From Peromyscus leucopus (lineage: Eukaryota; Chordata; Mammalia; Rodentia; Cricetidae): a DNA stretch of 64,000 bases. The DNA lies in contig NC_051075.1 of the NCBI RefSeq assembly GCF_004664715.2, positions 35,937,495 through 36,001,494 of the forward strand. The letters run 5' to 3'. Below, one piece after another: positions 22,422 through 34,473 of the stretch. Position 1 is the stretch's first letter; every line of letters starts with the position of its first letter. The notes under the pieces were generated by a model. It saw nothing but the letters and a program-made list of their open reading frames with translations, made no database searches and was not told the DNA's origin. Position numbers and translations under genes: made by a program.

Positions 22422-22897
22422 TGTAGCACAAATCTTCAAAGGTTTTATTAATAAAAACAAGCCGGAGCCAGGTATTAGGGTGAACGCTGGAAGATCAGAG
22501 AAGCAGAACAAGCAACAGTCACCTTGCCAATTCCTCACCTGATACTGTTTTCTCAGACTGGAAGTCTCTGAGTCTTTATCCAGAATGAATCTCAGCTGAA
22601 CTGCTGCTAAAAGCCTAAAAGCTTAACTGACCCTAGTTCCTGGTTTTCATACCTTATATACCTTTCTGCTTCCTGCCATCAATTCCTGAGATTAAAGGCG
22701 TGAGTCACCATATCTGGCTGTTTCCAGTGTGGCTTTAAACTCACAGAGATCCAGAGGGATCTCTGCCTCCAGAAGGCTAGGATTAAAGGTGTGAGTGCCA
22801 CCATTTTCTGGCCTCTGTATCTAGTGGCTGTCTGTTCTCTGACCCCAGATAAGTTTATCAGGGTGCACAATATTTCGGGGAACACAATATCATTACA
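22422..22897 (-). mobile_element. 5' LTR, class II ERV, family A
   Basis: Minus-strand LTR beginning TGTAATGATATTGTG (22897 leftwards) and ending GATTTGTGCTACA (22422). Has two B1-like pieces in U3, TATATAAG at 22660-22653, and 'ttattaataaaacc' as the polyadenylation region near the end. Same family as 2159-2700 but lacking the 16-bp array. It is followed by a primer-binding site, so it is not a solo LTR. Confidence 0.9.
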
Positions 22898-23159
22898 AGG
22901 GTCAGCACTGAGAACAAACAACAGAGGCCCTGTAGAAAGCAGATCGGTGGGAGGGAGGGAGGACAGGAGGTGAAACAGCAGTGTTATTCCAACTCCAGAC
23001 TGACTCCATAGAAGCACCTTGTGTCATTCCCTAACCCAGATACCTTTCTGAAACCTCTCTTGGTACTATATTTGTCTCCTAAAACTCAAATGCAAACTCG
23101 GGGAACAGCGGCATATTCATTATCTACTGATATAAACTTTTAGCAAATTTAGGCTGTTT
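22898..23159. other. Single-copy DNA
   Basis: Nothing recognised beyond a short purine-rich patch at 22945-22970. Confidence 0.5.
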
Positions 23160-23500
23160 GAAATAGCAACTATTAAGTCACACTTTTGTGGAGTGGTGAC
23201 ATTGAGGTCTTTATCCAAGGTATCATAGGCTATGAGCAAGGTGTCTGCCAGTCTGATGCCTTATCCCAAGGCTTGGGAAAACATCTGCTTCCAAGTTCAT
23301 TGCAGCTGATGGCAGAATTCATTTTGAAGTTCCTATACTGGCTGGCTGCCAATCAGGTGCAGCTTCTGAAGACTGCCTGTGTTCTTTCCCAAGCACCTTT
23401 TTCTATCCTTAGTACAACCTATGAAGAATCCTCAGGCTCTCTCAGGCTTCATATCTGTCCAACTATTCATATATCACAAAATTGAGATGTAAACCAAGAG
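23160..23500. mobile_element. Possible ancient mammalian LTR or L1-derived repeat
   Basis: Phrases such as 'tgatggcagaattcatttt', 'actggctggctgccaatc' and 'gaagactgcctgtgttcttt' resemble an old mammalian MLT1-type LTR. Family and strand are uncertain. Confidence 0.35.
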
Positions 23501-25792
23501 TTTCTGTGTTCACTCATGTCACATTCAACCAGATAAACTCTTTCATATACTCAATTAATTTGAGATCTTCATTACATCTTCAAAATATGTTCACAGTAGC
23601 ACCTAGATTGACAGTTAATTAAATAATTGGGGAAAGTGGCCAGGAATCATGAGATGGTGGAGGACTATCATGGAATTCTGCTCTGCCCAGACAGAGAGAA
23701 AAGAATTGTGCTATGGAATCCAGAAACGATCTGTTAAACTCCAATTGAATGTGTGCATGTTTAGGCATTATTCCGATTGAGCCTGCAGTCAGTTAATCTC
23801 ATTTTATCTAGCTTCTTCCTATTATGCATAAAGCTATAGAATAGTAGTCCAGGACAGCAGGAAATGCTGAAGTACGCACATTAGACTCAGAGGGGGGTCA
23901 GGATATTACCTTTTCCTTTCTGACAAACTTCTTTACCACCTGGGTGATCTGATCCATGTGAGACCCCAGCCAAGAGGTCAGAAGTACAACTTGGAATAAT
24001 TCAGAACAGCAGCATGATCCTTAACAGGCTTCAGAAGGTAAGGAGGGATAAGAAAGACTCGGAGGCACTTTGAAGCGTCCTCTTGAATCCTACTTGCCGT
24101 AAGAGTACTCTGATTCTTGTAGAGCAAAGGGCTTTCATGAGAAAACTGCAGCTGTGTAAGAACCCTCCATTCTGACAGGGGCCTGAGAGCCAGTTTCCTA
24201 AGAATTGTGATGTAGCCACGAACTAAAGAAGGAAAACATGGAGGATTTACTCACCCAGGCTCTCCTTTCATAAAACACTCAACTGACTTACACTAGAGTG
24301 GGATTTTTGAGCATTCAAATGGCAAGTTATAAATGTGATTAGCCTGGTGTAGGACAGTTCATTTGCCTTACAAAATAGAAAGGAAATCAGATTTTCAGTA
24401 ATATCATTACTTGGCTCTAGTTATGTGCAGCTATTACTGGTAATTATTCTGGATCTGTCAATGATGCCAGGAGCTCTTTCCATGGACCCAAATAAATAAT
24501 GAGTCTCCTTTAGGAATAGAGGAGGGTTGAATAAATTGAATAAAGACACTCTTCGATCACCATCAGGAATACCAAACAGCCTCTGAATTTATTCAATTCA
24601 TAGTTTGTTTTTAAAGGAAGACTGAGCTATTTATCTCTTTCCTATGGGCAAACTCAGAATATAATGGTCGAAATGTCAGGGAGAATGAAGAAAAATGATG
24701 ATATTTCCCAGCAGAATAGATATATTGTTTGCAAAAATAAAGTTACCAGAGTCACTGGAAGCCCCAAATGATCAGCTGCTCTGGGACATAGGACTGAGCT
24801 GGAAGCATTGTACAGAGAACTTGGATAAATGAGGATTTATATTTAGAAAGAGGTGGTATCAGTTAAGATTGATTATCACTCAAGAGCAGAGGTTCCTCTT
24901 CTCAAATCCCCAGATATTTCCTCAATTTCTGAAGATATTTAGTGTCTTTAGACCACAGTCCATGCTCACAGACTTCAGAGACTTCTTACTGAAAATTTAT
25001 GCTTTGAGCCCTAATACAGGGAAATAAATGGCCTTTTCACAAACATATAGAGAAAGATTTGAGAGCTCAAAACTGCTACCTCTCCATCTGGAAGAGAATG
25101 GAGGTTCGCGGGACAGTGCCATGTTGTATTTAACAATTCATGAAAGGTCAGCTTTATAAAAAGTAACTGTTCTGAATTTATCACTTAAAAAATGATGAAT
25201 ATTGACTGCCCTGAATTATGCTGATCAAATCCTGCCCCACACATGTCTCCATACTACAATTCCCCCTTTCCATTCCAATCTCAAGTTCTCTACTCAATTT
25301 ATCTCAACAAAATTTAATTCTGATTTCCCCCATGAACCTCAAACTCTACTTTTATGGGACTTTTATGCCAAAACTCTTATTCCAAATGATTTTCTTGACT
25401 ATTTTACCAGTTTGCATCTGTACAGTTGGAATTGGTATACCTCTGACTTTTCTCCAAAGCCTGTAGTTTCTCTTTGCCCAGGCCCTATATGCTATTGATC
25501 ATTTATGTATCTCTGGAGGGATGAATTTTTTAATCCTTGCCCAATTTTTAATCGAACCATTTTGGAAACTACATAATTTACAAATATTTTATCCCATTCC
25601 CTCTGCACTCTGTAAATTTTCTTTAAAGAGTGTAGATATGTATGTTTTTGCATGTGTATATATATGCCCATTCACTGGTGACTGAATCTAGGAGTCCATT
25701 CATTAGAAGCATAACCCACACCAATGAACTACATCTCCAAAAGCTAAGTGATGTTTAACCTTAGATTCAATATTGTTATTCAAATTACCACT
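23501..25792. other. Single-copy DNA
   Basis: 2.3 kb with no recognised repeat or gene. The frames at 24031-24219 and 25202-25498 have no domain or conserved motif that I can identify. Confidence 0.5.
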
Positions 25793-26133
25793 TATCTTAG
25801 TTACTTTTCATTGCTGTGATGAAACACCATGACCAAGGCAACTTACAGAAGTATTTATTTGGAGTTTCTGAGTCCAAATGTACGAGACTACATCACTCTT
25901 CCAGTGGGAAGATGGCAGCAGGCAGGCAGGCCTGTTGCTGAAACAGTAGCTGCAAGCTCATCTTACTCACAAACAAGAAACATAGAGAGCTAACTCCAGA
26001 AACCTCAGGGTAGCTCCCCGGTTACATACTTCCTCCATCATGAGCATAACTCCTAATTCTACCCAAACAGCCACCAATTGGGGACCAAGTATTCAAATGC
26101 CTGAGACAGAGACACCCCATTCAACCCACCACA
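25793..26133 (-). mobile_element. MaLR LTR (MT/MTE-like)
   Basis: Antisense: TATCTTAG…'tgctgtgatgaaacaccatg', 'ccaattggggaccaagtatt', ending 'cccaccaca'. Flanking pentamers CCACT/GCACT (25788-25792, 26134-26138) share four of five bases. Confidence 0.8.
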
Positions 26134-26258
26134 GCACTGCTTTCTTTGTGTTTGCCTTTCTGCATGTACTTAAGTGTATCTTTACCAAGAACTTTTTTCT
26201 CCAAGATTTATAGTCAGTTTCTTGGAAATATTATACAGCAAGGATATTTATTGTTTAT

Positions 26259-26740
26259 TGTAGATGAATTTCTAAAGAGTCTTATTAAATAAGAAACACA
26301 GAGCCAAATACAGGGGTAATAGTGGAAGAGATCAGAGAAATAGTGAATAACCATGACTAACCTTAGCTTAGCACCTCGCCGTAGCTTCCCAAGAGAGAGC
26401 TTTTTCCTATCTAACATGCATTTTTATTGCCTTCCTGTTCTGCTTTCTCATTGGCTCTAAGCCCAGCCACACCATGTCCTCATCACTGCCTGTCTATACA
26501 GACTTCCAGTTCTCTATGTTTGGTACTGGGATTAAAGGTGTGTTTCACCATGCTTGGCTATGTCCTTGAAACACAGAGACTCTGCCTTCCATGTGATTGG
26601 ATTAAGGGCATGTGCTACCACTGCCTGACTTTTGTGTTTACCTTAAAATAGCTTGCTATTCCCTTCGATCTCCAGGCAAACTTCATTTATTAATATACAA
26701 ATAAAATATCACATTTCGGGACAAATAAAATGTCACCACA
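26259..26740 (-). mobile_element. Solo LTR, class II ERV, family B
   Basis: Perfect 6-bp duplication GTTTAT (26253-26258, 26741-26746) around TGTAGATGAATTTC … GTCACCACA. Contains the two B1-like pieces (complement of 'gggattaaaggtgtgtttca' and 'ggattaagggcatgtgctac') and a CCAAT motif ('ttctcattggctc' on this strand). Confidence 0.95.
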
Positions 26741-27176
26741 GTTTATATCACAGGCACATTGTATTAGAATCAGTCTATTCATGTGGAAAATAGACTTTGT
26801 TTCCATCTTTCATCTATTTTATGTTGATCTCTTACTTAAAAACATTGTTTGCTCTATATTTTTATTTCTAATAATATTTTCATGTGTATACCATGTATAT
26901 TAATTATAACCATTGCAGCTCCCTGCCAGCAATCCACACACATACTAGACCTCACCTCAACACATCTCTCTCCCTACTCCGTGTCTACTTTTCAAATTTA
27001 GCCTGTTGAGTTGAATTAGTTCGGCTCATATGTGCATGAGTGTGGGATCCTCCACTGGGCCATGGGCAACCAAGCAGTAACCATAGTCCTAAAAAAAATG
27101 GCTCTTCCTCCTTAGAAGATGTCACTGCCAATAATACTTCTTCTATGAGTGAGTCCTTCCCCATGCATGATGAAAA

Positions 27177-27390
27177 AATGTTTTTATTTTATAATTAATT
27201 TAATTTCACATATCAGCCACGGATTCCCCTGTCCTCCCTCCTCCCACACACACCCAGACTTCTCCCCATTCCTCCCCCCAATTCCCACCTCCTCCAAAAC
27301 AAGTCTCCCCTGGTGAGTCAGCCCAGCCTGGTACATTCAGTTGAGGCAGGTCCAGTCCCCTCCTCCCTGCACTAAGGCTGAGCAAAGTGT
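27177..27390 (-). mobile_element. 5'-truncated L1
   Basis: Antisense L1 3' end (C-rich block 27230-27300, 'acaagtctcccctggtgag'), about 214 bp, flanked by GATGAAAA at 27169-27176 and 27391-27398. Confidence 0.8.
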
Positions 27391-27402
27391 GATGAAAATT
27401 TT

Positions 27403-28295
27403 ATTTCATTTTATTTTATTTTATTTTACAATACCATTCAGTTCTACATAACAGCCACAGATTCCCTTGTTCTCCCCCTTCCTGTTCCCCTCCCCACCCC
27501 CCCCAGTCCACCCCCCATTCCCACCTCCTCCAGGGCAAAGCCTCCCCTGAGGACTGAGATCAACCTGATAGACTCAGTCCAGGCAGGTCCAGTCCCCTCT
27601 TCCCACATTGAGCCAAGCGTCCCTGCATAAGTCCCAGGTTCCAAACAGCTAACTCATGCAATGAGCCCAGGACCTGGTACCACTGCCTAGATGCCTCCCA
27701 AACAGATCAAGCCAATCAACTGTCTCACCTATTCAGAGGGCCTGATCCAGTTGGGGGCTCCTCAGCCATTGGTTCATAGTTCATGTGTTTCCATTCGTTT
27801 GGCTATTTGTCCCTGTGCTTTATCCAACCTTGGTTTCAACAATTCTTGCTCATATAAACCCTCCTCTTTCTCGCTAATTAGACTCCCGGAGCTCCACCCG
27901 GGGCCTAGCCGTGGATCTCTGCATCCAGATTCCTCAGTCCTTGGATGGGGTTTCTGGCACAACTATTAGGGTGTTTGGCCATCCCATCACCAGAGCAGGT
28001 CAGTTCCGGCTGTCTCTCAACCATTGCCAGCAGTCTATTGTGGGGGTATCTTTGTGAATTTCTGTGGGCCTCTTTAGCACTTTGTTTCTTCCTTTTCTCA
28101 TGTGGTCTTTATTTGCCATGGTCTCCTATTCCTTGTTCTCCCTCTCTGTTCTTGATCCAGCTGGAATCTCCTGCTCTCTTTCCCTCGACCCTTGCCCTTC
28201 ATTGCTCCCACTCATGTCCAGGTTGTTCATGTAGATCTCAGCCATTTCTCCATCATTGGCGATCCTCTTGTCTTTCTTGGGGTCCTGTTTGTGTA
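27403..28295 (-). mobile_element. 5'-truncated L1 inserted in the previous L1's target duplication
   Basis: Antisense L1 3' UTR with a (TTTTA)n tail side at 27403-27427 and the conserved 'tcagttccggctgtctctca', 'atgtagatctcagccatttc' text. Perfect 11-bp duplication ATGAAAATTTT at 27392-27402 and 28296-28306. The long + strand open frame (182 codons) across its right part is antisense to L1 and not a gene. Confidence 0.9.
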
Positions 28296-28500
28296 ATGAA
28301 AATTTTAACTGGCTTGATTTTATGTAAGCACATTTGTTATGGGTTCATGCATGTAATTTCACCTCAAATCCAATCAAGAGGTCAGGAGGTTACACACATA
28401 AACAACCTTGCCACTATTGCCACAATAGAAATGTCTTTCCTAGAAGATCATGATTATAACACTCAGGGTCCAGTGCTGAGCCAAGACCATTAATGTCTTT

Positions 28501-28999
28501 TTTCTTGCTCCAGGCTGCATCGTACCTTCCAGTCCTATGACTATGCTTTTATCACATTGTTACCCAGTCTTAAATTCTTTCCCTTTCATTTTAAAACTTA
28601 GCCATAAATTTTCGCACCATTTCTACCTACTGCATTAATGAAATGCCAGCTGGGTTAATACGCAAACTCCATCTCAGTGGTTTATCATATAAAGACTTAT
28701 TCCTAACTCACAGTAAGACCTTGATGTAGTTCTAAGCAGTGGAGTTCTGGTCTGTTCGAAACATTTTGAACACACAGTGGCAGGAACTCTATGACCAGTT
28801 CTGTGCCATCACTGGACGTCAGCACTAAGCTGGCAATCAGGAAGAAGACGGGGAAGGGCATGTCTTGTGGTTGGATGCGTGGGTCACATATGAGAGAATT
28901 TGACACATGCTCTCTATGTGCATGCTAACCATGGACCGGTTATCAGACCCATAATTCTCCCAGTACTAAACAGATGTCAGCATATTTTAGCAACGTTCC
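28501..28999. other. Single-copy or very old repeat DNA
   Basis: No confident assignment. Confidence 0.4.
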
Positions 29000-29398
29000 T
29001 ATCTCCATTACTTTTCTGTTGCTTTAATAAAATACCATGACCAAAAATAACTTAGATAAGAAAGGGTTTGTTTCGGCTTATGGTACCAGGAAGGGGGGGG
29101 GGTGTCCATCTTGGTCAGGGAGCCCTGGCAAAGGTAAAGGAAAGCACAACCACAGGAACAGGGTGCTTGCTGATCAACTGTCATCCACACACAGGAAGCA
29201 GAGAGAGAGGTGGGGGAAAGAGAGCAGGAAGTACCATTAGGCTATGAACCTGTGAATCACACCCCCGGTGACGTACTTCCTCCAGTAAGGCTCCATCTTG
29301 TTAAAGGTTCCATAACCTCCCTAAAAGTGCCACCAACTGAGGATCAAGTGTTCAAGTGCACAAGCCTATAGGGGACATTTATTATTCAAACCACATCA
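29000..29398 (-). mobile_element. MaLR LTR (MT/MTE-like)
   Basis: Antisense LTR: 'ttaataaaataccatgacca', 'tgacgtacttcctccagtaa', 'accaactgaggatcaagtgt', ending 'caaaccacatca'. Contains a G10 run at 29092-29102. Confidence 0.75.
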
Positions 29399-29712
29399 GC
29401 TTTTGTGCTTCTATCATGAGGATGCCAATCAGCTATCCATGCTTCCATTATCTTCCAATGTTCAAAATTACATGCAGGAGGAAAAACTAAATGGAAATTT
29501 ATAAACGTGTTAGTTACCCTTCTTGATTTTTATAATACATAAGATTTTGTACCCTGAAAGTAATTTAAAGTGCCATTCAAATATTGACAGCTTGGCCCTC
29601 AAAACTTCCCATGCCACTCAGAGCCCAGCAATTTATTCTGAATCTGAATAACTCTGACCTTCTTCTTAGGCCCTGTAAACTCTACAAAGGGTAAGGATAA
29701 GAAAGTTAACAC
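29399..29712. other. Single-copy DNA
   Basis: Nothing recognised. Confidence 0.5.
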
Positions 29713-31730
29713 TGGGGCTGAGGAGACGGCTTAGTGGGTATCTTAGTTATGCTGCTATTCCTGGGATAAAACACCATGGCCAAAGTCAACTTGGAGAGGA
29801 AAGGGTTCCTTTCAGTTTACATCAAGGCAATGGCTTGGGAGCAGGGGCTGAAGCAGAGACCCTAGAGGGTTGTTGATTATGAGCTTGCTACTGACGGCTT
29901 GCTCAGTTTGCTTTCTTATACCATTCAGGATCACCTGCTCAGGAGTGACACTGTCCCCAGTCAGCTGGGAACACCCACATCCATCCTTAATGAAAAAAAA
30001 AAAAAAATGCACTACAGACTTCCTTACAGCCAAATATTATGGACTCTCAATTGAGAGTCCTTTTTCCCTGAATGACATTAGCTTGTGTTGAGTTTACATA
30101 AAACTAACCAGCATAACTGACCCCTTGCCAACTTGACACTCAATCACATCACTTATTAATCCATAACCTACTTTTTTGTTCATTCCCGGGAGCTCATATT
30201 AATATCAATATAACAATATAAAACATTCCAAGTTTTGAAAATCTCACTGTCTTTAAAAATTCAAAAACATTAAAAGTTAAAATTTCTTTAAAATATTTAA
30301 AGTCTTTTCAAAGTTTCAATCCTCTCTAAATTGTGCATATTCTCTAAAATTCTCATGCTCCTCTATGCTCCTCCAAAGGGCCCCACTTCTCCATCTCTGC
30401 CATTCCCAGCACTTAGAGCTTTTTTCACAGGCTCGGGCAAGTTTCATGGTATACCTGCTGCTGTTCATGATGTCCATTGTAATGACATCTCCAAAATATT
30501 GGGGTCTTCACTGAAACTGGCTGCACCTTCACCGATGGCCTCTCCTGGCCTCTCATTGTGCCAAACCTTAGCTACTCTCTAAGACCCTGATAAGCCTTTA
30601 AAACTAGTACCAAGAGACACTCACACATTACCAAGTTCAGGTGCCAGCACACGGTACAGCCTTGGCCTCCTCTGTATCCCAGCTTCTGTGTGCTGACCAC
30701 AAGGAAACATCTTCCAGAACATTTTGCATCAATGATTGTGGCCTCTTCTTAAACAGCTGATTATTCAGTTCCAGATGACCAGTATCAACAGTCCTAGCAA
30801 ACTAAAGATTCCATTTTAGTGGCTCTTAACTCAGAATACCACATAAATGACCCCGTTAGGATCTTTGAGACTTCACAAGCACTGCCTCCATCATCCTTGT
30901 TGTTCTCAGCATTATCTTCTAAGTTCCCATGATAGTTCTTAACAATCAGTGTACTTTTTAGACCAAAGTTCCAAAGTTCTTTCACAATCCTCCCCAAAAC
31001 ATGGTCATGTCTGTCACAGTAATACCTCATGACCCTGTACTAATTTCTGTCTTAGTTACTCTTCCATTGCTATGATTAAACACCATGACCAAAAGAAACT
31101 TAAGGAATAAAACTTGTATTTCATTGTATAGTTTGTAATCCATCATTCACAGAAGTCATAATGGGAACTCAAGGCAGAGACCTGGAAGCAGGAACTGAAT
31201 CAGAGGCCATGGAAGAATGTTGCTTACAGACTAGTTCCTCATGCTCAGCCTGCTTTCTTATAGTGTCTGAAATGACCTGCCCAGGGGTGACACCATCCCT
31301 AGAGAGCTGGACTCATGCACATCAATTGTTAATCAAGAAATTTTTCTGCAGATTTGCCTATAGGCAAAGCTGATGGAGTCATTTTCTCAACTGAGAATCT
31401 CTCTTCCCAAATGACTGTATCTGTGTCAAGTTGACACAAAACTATCTGGTACAGTGGGTAAATTCCTTTCTGCACAGGTATGAGATCCTGAGACTGACTC
31501 TCTAGAACCTATGTAAAAGCCAAATACGGTGATGTTCTTCTGTAATCTCAGTGCTTCTGTGGTTAGACGAGAGGTGGAGCCAAAAGAATTCCCAGAAGTC
31601 CGTGTGCCAGTGAGCATGGAGTGATAAAACAAGATACCTTGTCTCAACCCATGCAGAAGACAAGGGCTGACACTCAAGGTTGTCTGCTGACCTCCAGATG
31701 TACATATCCATCTTCACACATGAACACAGA
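29713..31730 (+). mobile_element. RSINE1/B4 SINE split by an ORR1-like element
   Basis: The head 'ggggctgaggagacggctta' (29714-29738) and the body 31454-31730 ('caggtatgagatcctgagac', 'aagccaaatacggtgatg', 'accttgtctcaacccatgc') form one RSINE1. They are separated by the LTR element at 29739-31453. Confidence 0.8.
29739..31453 (-). mobile_element. Two-LTR ORR1-like MaLR element
   Basis: Direct LTRs at 29739-30115 and 31048-31453 flank a 0.93-kb interior. Target duplication GTGGG at 29734-29738 and 31454-31458. On the minus strand the right-hand LTR is the 5' LTR; its interior starts 'gaaattagtacagggtcatg' and runs into 'tgaccatgttttggggagg', typical of MaLR internal sequence. MaLRs are nonautonomous and encode no intact protein; none is seen. 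The two LTRs differ widely, so the insertion is old. Confidence 0.85.
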
Positions 31731-33143
31731 AAGATTCATTTTATAACCAAAGTAAGCTTACCTTGCTTCAGCAACATTATCAAGCATATATGCAGCATTA
31801 TTTCCTGTCATCTTAAAATGCCTCCAAAATATTCCACTTCATTCTTTCCAAAAAGTAGAAATAACAATAAGCTCATAAAGGTTGCATTTCTGATGAATAT
31901 TTCCAAATAATAGATATTATTTATCAATTTATTCAGGAAGATAACTTAAAGATATTAAAAATGTACAAAACTTTGAGATCACCAAATCGCTTCATGGTTC
32001 ATTTCCCACCAGTTTCTGGAAGGAGAAAAGGCATAGAATTAGCGAGCTCACATCATTCAATTCAGTGACCCGCCACAGAACAGAACCATAATTCTGTAGC
32101 ATCTCCGCTATGGTTGAGGATTAGGCTGAGGACCAGGTCTCAGAGGTTAATTAAAGCACCCAAAGAATGATGCAGAAGACAATTAGAATGTATCACAAAG
32201 CATCAGGACTGCCCCAGCTTTATGAGATCCTTTTACAGCTGGGCTTCTAAATGGAGAACTGGTTTTATGCCACTATAAATTACATTTAATTGCAGTTTTT
32301 GTTTCATGATTTACTGTATTCTTGTCTTCTTAAAATTTCTAATTTAACTCTACTTTGTGGGGACATGCCTTCTTCTATAATTTTTCCTCTCGCTAGTACT
32401 GTACGTCCGTTACTCTTTCCCAGTGCAGTTTCTTATTGCCTAAGCAGTGGGGATTTGGTAAGGCCAGGGTGCAATGTCACAGAGATTGAACTTCAGCTTG
32501 CATCTGCCTCACTTCTAAATCTAAGTCCAACTATGGGATGGTTGGTCTAGCCTGCATTAAGACACACCAAACAGTTTTAAAGTAAGATCTCATCTTTGAA
32601 AGTCTGCTATTATTAAAACTTAAAATACTCTATAGATTTAATTCAGTTCACCTCCTTTCTCTGTAAAATAGAATATAAGACAGATTTATCTTAAATCCAA
32701 GTTATAAAGGTGATTATTAGAAATACTAGAAAAATTCACAACAGGGCTTCATCATAACCTCTAGTTACTGTACACACCAGAAGATATTGAATTTCAGCAG
32801 AATAGCATACAATAAAACAGCATGGGCAATACATAAACAATAGGATAAGTATGTATTGTGTTGTTCTAAGGGTTTTAAATAACATAAATGAGATTTAAAT
32901 AATACACTGTAACCCACATGTAGAAATCCAAGCATGAATAACAGGAACTCAGGTGCTTCTCTCTTGTGATAATTCATTCTAAATTATTTTATAGTTCCTT
33001 TAGACACATTTAGACACATTGCATGTATTAGCAGGTTAACAGGTGATCGGTTCGCCTTGTATGGTGCAGTCCATGCAGAAAATCAACCAACATTAGACAT
33101 TTCAGTAAAAAGAATAAATGAAAAAAGTTTCATTCCATTGTGG
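31731..33143. other. Single-copy DNA
   Basis: About 1.4 kb without recognised repeat or coding region. The 86-codon frame at 32290-32550 has no recognisable motif. Confidence 0.5.
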
Positions 33144-33155
33144 AATATTACATTA

Positions 33156-33157
33156 CT

Positions 33158-33190
<33 letters not shown>

Positions 33191-33330
33191 GAAACAGGGT
33201 TTCTCTGTGTAGCTTTGCACCTTTCCTGGATCTCGCTCTGTAGAACAGGCTGGCCTCAAACTCACAAAGATCTGCCTGCCTCTGCCTCCAGAGTGCTGGG
33301 ATTAAAGGCGTGTGCCACAACCGCCTGGCA
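33156..33330 (-). mobile_element. B1 SINE, young
   Basis: Full antisense B1 with a (TTG)n tail (33160-33189) and a perfect 12-bp target duplication AATATTACATTA at 33144-33155 and 33331-33342. The 'ctggatctcgctctgtag' variant is one I associate with cricetid rodents. Confidence 0.95.
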
Positions 33331-33342
33331 AATATTACATTA

Positions 33343-33569
33343 TTCTTAACAATGCAAGACACACATTCAAATAGGACCAGTATCACATGGACATTAGGGG
33401 TGTTCAGTTTTTTTTCTTAACTTTTTATACTGAACTAATTTGATTTTGAATTGTAAAGAATGTAAGTAATCTTCAGATAGATTTCATAAGCATTCTTCAA
33501 GTACCATGTTTCTTATCCTCTCTCCCTTACCCTCTGTCCCCATGCCCTTTTATCCTCCTCTTCTCACAC
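33343..33569. other. Single-copy DNA
   Basis: Nothing recognised. Confidence 0.5.
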
Positions 33570-33860
33570 ACATTGTGTGTGGGGAAGGGGGTGGGGTGCA
33601 TACCTGTCTAGGTGTTTGTGCCTGCATATGTGCATGGAGGCCAGCTGTCTACCTGCTGTGCCTTCCTGAATGCCTTCCTCCTTACTTTTTAATTCATGAT
33701 TCCCTACTGAATCTTCTACCAACCTCCTCTGGTGTGTTAGAGTTACAAAAACACCATGCTAAGCCCAGATTTTTGCTTAGGTGCTAGGATCTGTACTCAG
33801 ATCCTCATGCTTACAATGCAAAAACTTTACCTTCTACGCCATTTCCCCAACCTCATCATT
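33570..33860 (-). mobile_element. RSINE1/B4 SINE
   Basis: GT-rich tail at the left ('catatgtgcatggaggcca') and the tRNA-like head at the right ('tactcagatcctcatgctta', 'ctacgccatttccccaacc'). Confidence 0.75.
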
Positions 33861-34031
33861 TTCCCCTGAAGCATTAGGAAACGAGTCAGACACAATGTGC
33901 CTCATTCTTAAACATTTCAGTGGGTATTTCGTAAACATGAAGATTTTTTTTTTACATAATCACCATGAATAATTAGCAACACCAAGAACCAAACTATAAT
34001 CTAACCTAGAAAAACAGTGAAGTTTAACTAG

Positions 34032-34422
34032 TGTCTTAGTTTGTTTTCTATTGCTGTGATAAAACACTGACTAAAACCAACTTAGAGAGGAAAGGCTTTC
34101 TTTGACTTGTAGTTCACAGTCTATCACTGAGAAACTGAAAGCAGAAACATGAAATAAGAAACTGAAGCAGAGCCCATGGAGGAATACTAAGGCTTCCTCC
34201 TTATGGCCTGTTCAGCTTGTTTTTTTATACATCTGAGGACCACCTACCTAGGAATGGCACTGCCCACAGTGGGCTGGACCCTCTCATGTCAATCCTTAAC
34301 CAGGAAAATACCCCCCATAAACTTGCTTAGAGGCTGATCTGCTGGAAATATTTTTTCAAGTGAGGTTTCCTCTTCCCAGATGACCCTAGTTTATGTCAAG
34401 TTGACAACAACAACAACAACAA

Positions 34423-34461
<39 letters not shown>

Positions 34462-34473
34462 CTAACCAGTTCA
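34032..34473 (-). mobile_element. ORR1-like LTR with poly(A) expansion
   Basis: TGTCTTAG…'tgctgtgataaaacactgac' … 'tatgtcaagttgac', then (AAC)n and about 37 A residues (34423-34459), then 'cctaaccagttca'. The A tract interrupts the LTR 15 bp from its end. Flanks ACTAG/ATGAG are not convincing as a duplication. Confidence 0.8.

Larger units (their letters stand above)
26880..28500 (-). mobile_element. Old L1 (Lx-type) 3' UTR hosting two younger L1s
   Basis: 26880-27168 ('tatgtgcatgagtgtgggat', 'gggccatgggcaaccaagc') and 28307-28500 are antisense Lx-like 3' UTR. Two younger L1 3' ends lie between them. Confidence 0.6.

Noticed and set aside
25202..25498. 98-codon + strand open frame in single-copy DNA
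   Set aside because: No start context, splice signals, domain or overlapping evidence; two overlapping frames of similar length indicate low stop density by chance.
27945..28493. 182-codon + strand open frame
   Set aside because: Lies antisense to L1 3' UTR, crossing the end of the L1 into the host repeat.
29741..31460. Reading the 29.7-31.5 kb insertion as a hAT transposon with 8-bp duplication AGTGGGTA
   Set aside because: The apparent 8-bp match is explained by the 5-bp MaLR duplication GTGGG plus chance; the element has direct LTRs and MaLR-like interior, not inverted termini.
34423..34459. Poly(A) tract as the tail of a processed pseudogene
   Set aside because: It lies within an ORR1-like LTR whose terminal bases continue after it, so it is an internal expansion.
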